From: CALCHA01 sp035548175 | GTDB lineage: Bacteria; Planctomycetota; Phycisphaerae; WQYP01 | DNA: 64,000 nucleotides | NCBI GenBank assembly: GCA_035548175.1 | Contig: DASZTO010000027.1 | Span: forward strand, 1 to 64,000 | Direction: 5' to 3' | Shown here: positions 26,901 to 33,146 of the stretch, piece after piece | How the letters are laid out: each line of letters starts with the position of its first letter | Numbering within the stretch: the stretch's first letter is position 1 | Notes under the pieces: generated by a model | The model's database searches: none | Seen by the model: only the letters and a program-made list of their open reading frames with translations | Told to the model about the DNA's origin: nothing | Made by a program: the position numbers and the translations under genes

Positions 26901-28994
26901 GTCGGGGATGCGCAGGGCCAGGGGGAAGGTGGCGGAGCCGTCGGCGAGGGTGATGGCGACATCGAGTCGGCGGGTTCCCGCGAGCGGCGGACCGAGGGGC
27001 CGGCCATCGCGGAGGCATTGAGCGGCGACGACGGTGTCGGGCGCGGGCAGGCGCGGCAGGGTTTCGCCGAGGGCCTGCTGGAACATGGTGAGGGGCTGAT
27101 CGCTGGCGTACAGGGGCAGGTCGGTGCGGGCGAAGAAATGGGGGTCGGTGGCGATGCCGGGCGCGCCATTGGATCCCAGCAAGAGGGTGCGGAGGCCGCG
27201 AAGCTGGGTGAGGAGCGCCGCCTCATCGAGATGGGCGGCGGTGTCGTTGGGCGTATCGAGAAAGGGCGCGGGGTCGCCGATGGTGGCGAGCGCTCCGGCG
27301 GGCAAGGCGTCGATGAGGCCGGCGTCGGAAGAAAATGCCCGTGGGCGCGGGAAAAAAGTTTCGAGCGTGAAGCGGTTTTCGAGAGAATCGGCGACGAAGG
27401 CGGGGGCTGCGGGGGCGTATCGCCGGAGCGCCTGGGCGAAGCCCGCGAGCTGACCGGAGGTGTCGAGCTCGCGGGCATAAGCGCTGCGCGCGAAGAAGCC
27501 GAAGCGGTTTGAGCCGGTCGTCAGATCGAGTGAAAGGAGCATCAGGGGCGTGCGAGCGCCGATGGCGATGTGGATATCTGGCCAGAGTCGCAGGGCATCG
27601 CGGCGCATGGTGAGGCGGGCGAGGTTGTCGGTATAGAGGGGGAGCTGCCGGCGTGCGGCTGCGAGGATGCGGGCGGATTCGGGGCTTCCGAGGGGCCGTC
27701 TGCCGGCGAGGGCGGCGGAGGCGCGGAGGAGATCGGTTTTCCGCCGCTCGAGGACCGCGATGGAAGCGCTTGCGGGCGCGGCGCCGGCGGCTGTCGCCTT
27801 GACGCGCGCCTGTTCGAGCTGATCCTCGGCGCGGGAGGATTCCCGCAGCAATTCGTCGGCGAGCGCATCGCTGACGGGCGGGGCGAGCGCGGCCTCGAGG
27901 TCTCCACCGGCCGCCTTTTCGAGTCCGCGCGCCAGCACCTGGGCGTCGGCGACGCGCGCTTCCGCGGCGGCAAGCGATTCGGTCAGGATTGCGGTCTGGC
28001 GCGCCGCGTTGGGCGCGCGGCCAAGCATTTCCAGGAGGGTGCGCGTGCCCTGGAGGTTCCATTCGTCGCCGGCGGTGAGCGCCACCAGGACGGTGGCGTG
28101 CTCGGGCGTCCGGGCGATCGCGTTGGCCAGGGCGATGGCCGCCGCCGCGTTGGCCGCCTGCGTCGCTCCGGGCGCGCGTCCGAGCACCTGGGAGGGCGCA
28201 TCGTAGCGCGTCTGCAGCACCAGCAGGTCGTTCGACCACTCTGGATTCTGCGGCGGCCCGGCGGCGTGCTGCGATCCGGGGATGAGGCAGAGCAGATTGT
28301 CGAGCCGGCGTTCCTGCCAGCGGGCGCGCACGCGGATGCGCACCCCGCCAACGCCGCCCCGCAGCGCCGCGACTGCGTCCGGATCATCGCAATAGAACCG
28401 AGGCAGGCCGACGGGAATGCTGGTGTCGGTTTCGAGAAAACGCACGTTGGTGGTGAGTTTGTCGCCGAGGAAAATGACCGCCCGCGCCCCGAGGGAGGCG
28501 ACGGTTTGCCAGGCGGTGGGCGGGGAATCGATCTCGAGTGCGACCACGTGGTTGGCCACGACGTGCCCGGCGAGTTCCCGGGCCGTTCCGCGCCCGGCGT
28601 AAAGCAGCGGCAGAGGCGCATCGGTCATGGCGGCGAGCTGCAGTCCCGACGGGGCGAGCGGGGCCAGCGGCAGCGGCGCGGCCGGCATGCCATCGGGCTC
28701 GAGGAGCATCGCGTCGCAGCGCTCGACGACCGGCACCGCGAGCACGAAGGGCTGGCGGAACAGGGTGGCGCCCGGCACGGCGGCCAGGCGCGCCGCCAGG
28801 TAATCGGCGGCCCGCGCCGCGCCGGCGGAACCGGTCGATCGGTCCGGCGGCACCATCACGGCCGCTATGTCGGTGAGCAGGTCGCTCTCGGCGGCATCTG
28901 GGGCGGGGGAGGCGCCGGGGCCCTGCGCCGGCGCGCGCAGCGCCCCCATCAGCATGAGCAGCAGGACCACAACAGCGCGGGCGGTGCGCGGCAT
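23973..28994 (-). CDS. Giant FtsX-like membrane protein with a degenerate M28-peptidase-like domain
   Basis: The 1673-residue protein has a signal peptide (residues 1-23), then an M28-like extracytoplasmic domain (about 35-345). The expected zinc ligands are replaced there: LLVLQTRYDAPS stands where a GAHYDS-type motif is usual, and LTAGDEWNLQG where EE is usual. A helical stretch follows (340-460), then a large mixed domain. Membrane segments lie near 930-1010 and 1072-1092, and the FtsX-type core near 1383-1490 with VIVLNTMLGAVAERTREIHV and LALVMLSALWPARAASR. FtsX proteins normally pair with an ATPase of the MacB/LolD type, but none is encoded here. Probable role: mechanotransmission or lipoprotein/peptide handling at the membrane. 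Confidence 0.8.
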   Translation of the reverse strand: MPRTARAVVVLLLMLMGALRAPAQGPGASPAPDAAESDLLTDIAAVMVPPDRSTGSAGAARAADYLAARLAAVPGATLFRQPFVLAVPVVERCDAMLLEPDGMPAAPLPLAPLAPSGLQLAAMTDAPLPLLYAGRGTARELAGHVVANHVVALEIDSPPTAWQTVASLGARAVIFLGDKLTTNVRFLETDTSIPVGLPRFYCDDPDAVAALRGGVGGVRIRVRARWQERRLDNLLCLIPGSQHAAGPPQNPEWSNDLLVLQTRYDAPSQVLGRAPGATQAANAAAAIALANAIARTPEHATVLVALTAGDEWNLQGTRTLLEMLGRAPNAARQTAILTESLAAAEARVADAQVLARGLEKAAGGDLEAALAPPVSDALADELLRESSRAEDQLEQARVKATAAGAAPASASIAVLERRKTDLLRASAALAGRRPLGSPESARILAAARRQLPLYTDNLARLTMRRDALRLWPDIHIAIGARTPLMLLSLDLTTGSNRFGFFARSAYARELDTSGQLAGFAQALRRYAPAAPAFVADSLENRFTLETFFPRPRAFSSDAGLIDALPAGALATIGDPAPFLDTPNDTAAHLDEAALLTQLRGLRTLLLGSNGAPGIATDPHFFARTDLPLYASDQPLTMFQQALGETLPRLPAPDTVVAAQCLRDGRPLGPPLAGTRRLDVAITLADGSATFPLALRIPDTRDALSAFTFDDRGNPVRALVAGNSESTGLATDFYPAPDHPLNCMLFDCQRLDAFGLFDPRSFGLLTTIELLDARRTDQPAYSNIAVTQAADAAGWTGDAGTAALFFPPGMRWQLLAGRGTQGNRLVLIHATPQHPAGDGFDTTDLATLGPLPWRAAQDLFALDAQRQSDLEKFGISNDVIRRLQADSADQLALAQSAHARRDIPAFFAAANALWSLQQQVYDQLIATSNGIIRGVIFLLLGIVPFSYFLERLVVGATNVYRQIGWFALIFCLMTGALWFHPAFRISAAPMMIILAFFILILSSTVVYILWGKFDEEITRLRYASLRGAAGGTAGGGGGGALGHAGHITSLQRGAVLGAAMRLGLSNMRRRGTRTALTLATLVLLTFTLLCFTSVRESVRVTPVPVALTVPTPPPGILIRQRSWRQLPEQTLDLAAGLALPADITLPAPATRPAPSATRLAAPSRAGPVAARWWYASQRAEDSWALPVKNPRTGDVTYVAAFLGLDRDEAAFHAAPIDTLLPRFTAAGDNACWLPAQLQTALHLAPGDTVLLAGRSLTVAGFFSADAFGQLRQLTDDPLTPIDPAGSATVQGANASNDDANRPEIRQRFYAPGSVAVIRSPLARALGARLTSIMFRPADLASSQQLDAVAEAFARRADITVYASDGQAVHAINASAAARPQDFSTVLVPMLIAGVIVLNTMLGAVAERTREIHVYTSVGLAPAHVGMLFLAEAAALGTLGVVFGYIFGQGLATILSGTHLLPGVDLNYSSLSAIVTMGAVLALVMLSALWPARAASRVAAPSLTREWRLPPAVGDILDVELPFTVNETAARGVCAFLAEYLATASQTGAGRFTADELRPFATVDAFAPDAARATVRGLSARVWLAPYDLGVIQNVRVAIHPTSQPSVFDVRVRLTREAGNPATWHRLNRPFLTDIRKQFLLWRTLPAEAVQRYVDASDRFFHAAPRQEPPANAKT

Positions 28995-29146
28995 TCCTCA
29001 CCCCGGCGACACGTTCCCTCGACCCCTCACAACGCGCCGTAGTGTACGCACCTCTCGGCAAGATTACAGCCTCTCCCCGGCGGCCCCCCGCGTCCCGATG
29101 GCCACCCTCCGCGGCGCTTCGGGCGCCGCTGGGTTGCTTCAGCGCA

Positions 29147-30232
29147 TCAGCCTTCCCACGCGCGGCGCACGCCGGCGTGACGAATCAGGCCTTCGTGGAT
29201 GTTGATGCCTTCCGCCAGGCCGAGGTCCTCTTCCGCGGCGCGCTGCCAGCCTTTGTCCGCCAGGGCCCGGCCATAGGGGAGCGTGGCGTTGCAGAGAGCG
29301 AAGGTGCTGGTGCGGCCCACGGCGCCGGGCATGTTGGTGACGCAGTAATGCACCACGCCCTCGACGATGTAGGTGGGATCCTTGTGGGTGGTCGGCCGGG
29401 AGGTCTCGACGCATCCGCCCTGGTCGATGGCGACATCGACGATGACGCTGCCGTTTTTCATGATCTTGAGGTCCTCGTGCGTCACCAGTCGCGGAGCGCG
29501 CGCGCCGGGGATGAGCACGGCGCCGATGACGAGGTCGGCATCCTGAAGGTACTGGCGCACGGTGAGCGGGTCGCTGTAGACCGTGGTGACATTGGCCGCC
29601 ATCACATCGTCGAGGTAGCGCAGGCGTTCGAGGTTGATGTCCATGAGGGTGACGTTGGCGCCGAGGCCCGCGGCGACCTTGGCGGCGTTGTGCCCGACGA
29701 CGCCGGCGCCCAGCACCACCACGTTGGCCGGGGCGACTCCCGGGACGCCGCCGAGCAGAATACCGCGTCCCATCTGGGGGCGCTCGAGGTATTTCGCGCC
29801 TTCCTGGATGCTCATTTTTCCGGCGACTTCGCTCATGGGCGTGAGACACGGCAGATGGCCGCTCTTGTTTTTGATCGTTTCATACGCCACGGCGACGATA
29901 CCCGCCGACAGGCATGCCTCGATGAGTTTCTTATCCGCCGCGAAGTGGAAATAGGTGAGCACCACCTGCCCGCGCTTCATGAGGGGCCATTCTTGTTCCT
30001 GCGGTTCCTTGACCTTGACCACCATATCGGCGCGTTGCCAGAGGTCCGCGGCGGAGGGGACGATCTCCGCGCCGACGCGCACGTATTCCTCGTCGGCGAT
30101 CCCGCTGCCCAGGCCGGCGCCGGCTTCGATCATCACCTGATGTCCGCCGGCCGAAAGCACCTTGGCGCCCGCCGGCACCATGCCCACGCGATACTCATCG
30201 GCTTTCACTTCCCGAGGCACACCGATCTTCAT
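29147..30232 (-). CDS. ald: Alanine dehydrogenase
   Basis: The 361-residue enzyme catalyses NAD-dependent oxidative deamination of L-alanine to pyruvate. It starts MKIGVPREVKADEYRVGMVP, has the substrate-site HLPCLTPMSEVAGKMS, the nucleotide-binding VVVLGAGVVGHNAAKVAAGL and GAVLIPGARAPRLVT. The length is typical. GGAGG lies about six bases before the ATG at 30232; the frame extends to 30331 but that leader is unlike the family. It stands alone, divergent from truD. Confidence 0.95.
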   Translation of the reverse strand: MKIGVPREVKADEYRVGMVPAGAKVLSAGGHQVMIEAGAGLGSGIADEEYVRVGAEIVPSAADLWQRADMVVKVKEPQEQEWPLMKRGQVVLTYFHFAADKKLIEACLSAGIVAVAYETIKNKSGHLPCLTPMSEVAGKMSIQEGAKYLERPQMGRGILLGGVPGVAPANVVVLGAGVVGHNAAKVAAGLGANVTLMDINLERLRYLDDVMAANVTTVYSDPLTVRQYLQDADLVIGAVLIPGARAPRLVTHEDLKIMKNGSVIVDVAIDQGGCVETSRPTTHKDPTYIVEGVVHYCVTNMPGAVGRTSTFALCNATLPYGRALADKGWQRAAEEDLGLAEGINIHEGLIRHAGVRRAWEG

Positions 30233-30344
30233 GCAGACCTCCGTTCGCACCACTATAGCGCCGGTGTGAGCCCGGGACCGGCATTCTCCCGCAAGCCTGG
30301 CAACCTTCGCGCGGACCCGCGCCTCATTCACCGCCTTGGTTTAC

Positions 30345-30350
30345 AATACG
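30345..30350 (+). promoter_or_regulatory. Candidate -10 box upstream of truD
   Basis: TACAAT lies 36 bases before the truD ATG at 30386 in the 153-bp spacer with ald. The -35 region is not convincing, so this is a weak call. Confidence 0.25.
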
Positions 30351-30385
30351 GTGCTTTCGCCCCCGCGTCACCGGAGTGTTCCGCC

Positions 30386-31651
30386 ATGCAACTTCCATAT
30401 CTCACCCGCGATCTTCCCGGCGTCGGCGGCCAGCTCAAGCAGCAGCTTTCCGATTTCCAGGTGGAAGAGGTGCCGCTGTATCCGGCCGAGGGCGTGGGCA
30501 CGCATTGCTACCTGCTGGTGGAAAAGCGCGGCTTTTCGACGATGGCGGCGGCGGATGTGCTGGCCAAGGCGCTCGGCCGGCGCAACATCGACATCGGCTA
30601 CGCGGGCCTCAAGGACAAGCAGGCCATCACGCGCCAGTGGTTTTCCGTCGAGCATCTCGAGACGGCGCGCGCCCGCACCCTGGGCGAGCAGCTGCCGACG
30701 GGTTTGAAAATCATCGAGATCACGCGGCACCGCAACAAGATCAAGCGCGGGCATCTCGCAGGGAACCGCTTCACCATCCGCATCCGCAACCCCGAATGGG
30801 GACGCATCGGCGCGACGCTCGATGAGCCGCTGGCCCGCGCGCAGGCGATTCTCGACGCGCTGGGCAAGACCGGCGTGCCCAATTTTTTCGGGCCGCAGCG
30901 CTTCGGCATGCGCCACGACAACCACCTGCTGGGCATGGCGCTGCTCAAAAACGATCCGCAGGCTTTCGTGGATCGCTTTCTTGGAGATCCCGATCCGTCG
31001 GTCGATCACGGGGCGGTGCTTACCGCTCGGCAGCTTTACGCAAAGAAGGAGTACGACAAAGCGCTGGAACTGTGGCCCGGGCATTTGCGGGATGAGCGCC
31101 GGGCGCTTTCCGCGCTGGTGAAATCGAAAGGCAATGCGAAGCGCGCCATGTTCGCCGTGCATCTCGAACTGAAAAAACTGCTGGTTTCGGCGCTGCAGTC
31201 GCATCTGTTCAATCGGGTCCTGGAGCGGCGCCTTCCGCGGATGGCCACGCTGCTGCCGGGGGATTTATGCTGGAAGCACGACAACGGCGCGGTTTTCTCC
31301 CTGCCGGCCGATCCCGATGCGGCGGCCAGGGAGCAGCCGCGCGCGGACGCCCACGAGATTTCTCCGACCGGGCCGCTCTTTGGCTTCCGCATGACGGAGC
31401 CTGAGTCCATCGTCGCCACGATGGAAGCCGAGGTGCTCAGCGAGGCGGGCCTCACGCTCAAGGATTTCGGCGGCCCGATGGGCGCTCCCGGCGGCCGCCG
31501 GCCCCTCCGCTTTTTCCCAAAGGACCTCGCCCTCCGCGCCGACGCCGACGATCACGGCCCGCATCTGGTGCTGGCTTTCACGCTGCCCTCCGGCACTTAC
31601 GCCACAACCCTGCTCGCCGAGGTCATGAAGTCCGACGTCACCATCGACTGA
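30386..31651 (+). CDS. truD: tRNA pseudouridine synthase D
   Basis: The 421-residue protein matches TruD, which makes pseudouridine 13 in tRNAs. The catalytic aspartate lies in IDIGYAGLKDKQAITRQWFS (Asp in KDKQA, about residue 80). Other signatures are HRNKIKRGHLAGNRFTIRIR and GVPNFFGPQRFGMRHDNH, followed by the TRUD insertion domain, and LQSHLFNRVLERRL. Compared with E. coli TruD the protein is longer by about 70 residues, mostly in the insertion and tail. It is monocistronic, followed by a convergent ferredoxin-like gene. Confidence 0.95.
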   Translation: MQLPYLTRDLPGVGGQLKQQLSDFQVEEVPLYPAEGVGTHCYLLVEKRGFSTMAAADVLAKALGRRNIDIGYAGLKDKQAITRQWFSVEHLETARARTLGEQLPTGLKIIEITRHRNKIKRGHLAGNRFTIRIRNPEWGRIGATLDEPLARAQAILDALGKTGVPNFFGPQRFGMRHDNHLLGMALLKNDPQAFVDRFLGDPDPSVDHGAVLTARQLYAKKEYDKALELWPGHLRDERRALSALVKSKGNAKRAMFAVHLELKKLLVSALQSHLFNRVLERRLPRMATLLPGDLCWKHDNGAVFSLPADPDAAAREQPRADAHEISPTGPLFGFRMTEPESIVATMEAEVLSEAGLTLKDFGGPMGAPGGRRPLRFFPKDLALRADADDHGPHLVLAFTLPSGTYATTLLAEVMKSDVTID

Positions 31652-31691
31652 GGCGGCCCCGGGAGCGTTCTTCAAGAAGATCGTCGGGCGC

Positions 31692-32024
31692 TCACAGCTC
31701 CGCCCCGGCCGGCGGCGTCCCCCCGCCCTCCGCAATGTACTTCTTCCGCCCCGCGCGATACGCCTCCGCATCCACGGCTTCATCCTCGCGCGCGGCAGGG
31801 GGGGCATCCGATTCGGCTTGCCGCCACCATGGCACAAAATCCCCGCACATCCGCTTGTGAATCTTCCGCAACATCGGCACGCACCACCCGCACCCGGTGC
31901 CGGCGCTCAGACACTCCGAAATCTCCGACGCCACCCGCGGCTTCTCCACCGCGCAAAACGTCTCGATCTTCCGCAAGGTGACGTGAAAACAGAAACACAC
32001 CGTATCGTCCGGCTTAAGCGCCAT
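31692..32024 (-). CDS. BFD-like [2Fe-2S] ferredoxin-domain protein
   Basis: The 110-residue protein has the bacterioferritin-associated ferredoxin cysteine pattern: Cys10-x-Cys12 in DDTVCFCFHVT and Cys45-xx-Cys48 in GTGCGWCVPML, with 32 residues between, as expected for one [2Fe-2S] cluster. BFD proteins reduce stored iron in bacterioferritin or act as redox modules. The C-terminal 45 residues are charged and of no known domain. No bacterioferritin gene is present in the window. It precedes no obvious partner; the next gene upstream is a secreted protein. Confidence 0.82.
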   Translation of the reverse strand: MALKPDDTVCFCFHVTLRKIETFCAVEKPRVASEISECLSAGTGCGWCVPMLRKIHKRMCGDFVPWWRQAESDAPPAAREDEAVDAEAYRAGRKKYIAEGGGTPPAGAEL

Positions 32025-32051
32025 AACACCGCACTCTCCGCCTGATCCGCC

Positions 32052-32591
32052 TCATGGAGTCCGCACATCCCTCACCCCGATCGTCACCGGTTCCGATTCC
32101 GTGGTCCCCACCCATCCCTGCCCGCCGTTCTCCTTGCTGTCGTACACAGCCCGCAACGTCAGCTTCATGCCATCCTTCAACTCCGGCCATCCCGTCCAGT
32201 CGCCGCCGATGTCGACTGAACGCACCATGACTCCGCCGGCCGGCACGGTCGTCGTGCTGGGAAAATTTTTTGTCCAGCCGCGGCCCACCGGCGTCACCGT
32301 CCCCTTTTTTCCATCCGCTTCCCACTCCAGCGTCAGGTTGAAATAGCCCCACGAATTCCAGCTCTGATAAAGTTCCATGGGTTTGCCAGTCAAGTTTCCC
32401 AGCACCACCTCCAGCGCGCTGGATTTGTCCCTCAGCATCCACACGCCGCCTTCGGGCGTGGCCACCGTCACCTGGAGTTCCGGCGCGCCCACCACCAGGC
32501 CGCTCTGGGCGGGCGCGGCCATGTCTCGTCCAACGCAGAGACCCGCCAGCAGGGCGATGATCGCCAGCGTGCAAACCTTCGTTCGTATCAT
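32052..32591 (-). CDS. Secreted hypothetical protein
   Basis: The 179-residue protein has a signal peptide (KVCTLAIIALLAGLCVGRDM, cleavage near residue 25) and no further membrane segment. The mature part looks like a beta-sandwich: GGVWMLRDKSSALEVVLGNL, LYQSWNSWGYFNLTLEWEAD, TVPAGGVMVRSVDIGGDWTG. This resembles the intracellular proteinase inhibitor or Ig-like accessory folds that bind by beta strands, but I do not recognise a named family. It lies in a same-strand run with RidA and a GH106-like enzyme. Confidence 0.65.
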   Translation of the reverse strand: MIRTKVCTLAIIALLAGLCVGRDMAAPAQSGLVVGAPELQVTVATPEGGVWMLRDKSSALEVVLGNLTGKPMELYQSWNSWGYFNLTLEWEADGKKGTVTPVGRGWTKNFPSTTTVPAGGVMVRSVDIGGDWTGWPELKDGMKLTLRAVYDSKENGGQGWVGTTESEPVTIGVRDVRTP

Positions 32592-32648
32592 CGAACACCT
32601 CCATTCCCCTTGTTGGATGCGGGAGATTGCGTGCGGTTCCCGACCGCC

Positions 32649-33116
32649 TCAACCCACCTCCGCAAGCAGCTCCACCTCCACGGCCGCGCCCAGCGGAAGC
32701 GCGTTCACACCCACGGCCGCGCGCGCATGTTTCCCCTTCTCGCCGAACAGCTCCACCAGCAGCTCGCTGGCGCCGTTGGCCACCCGGGACTGTTCCGTGA
32801 AACCGTTGACGCTCGCCACGAATACCCCGATGCGCACGATCCGCACCACGCGATCGAGATCCCCGCCGCACGCATCCTTCAGCACCGCCAGCGCGTTGAT
32901 CACGCACAGCTTCGCTCCCCGCGCTCCTTCCTCCACGCCCAGGGCCCCCTCGCCGATCAAACCGCTCACCGCCACCTTTCCCCCCACGCTTGGCAGCTGC
33001 CCGGAGACGAACACGAGGCGCCCCGACTGCACGAACGGCACATACGCGGCCACCGGCCTGGGCGCGGGCGGAAGCACGATCCCCAGTCTGGTCAGCGATT
33101 CGTCAATCATCGTCAT
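32649..33116 (-). CDS. RidA/YjgF-family protein
   Basis: The 155-residue product is a Rid-family trimeric protein, deaminating reactive enamines/imines produced by PLP enzymes. The catalytic arginine lies in KHARAAVGVNALPLGAAVEV, and LVFVSGQLPSVGGKVAVSG forms the N-terminal sheet. Its length is that of the longer subfamily rather than the 128-residue archetype. An AAGGG element precedes the ATG. It is 30 bases downstream of the GH106-like gene, probably co-transcribed. Confidence 0.9.
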   Translation of the reverse strand: MTMIDESLTRLGIVLPPAPRPVAAYVPFVQSGRLVFVSGQLPSVGGKVAVSGLIGEGALGVEEGARGAKLCVINALAVLKDACGGDLDRVVRIVRIGVFVASVNGFTEQSRVANGASELLVELFGEKGKHARAAVGVNALPLGAAVEVELLAEVG

Positions 33117-33146
33117 GCAAGCCCTTTCACGCAGCCCGCACCGGCC

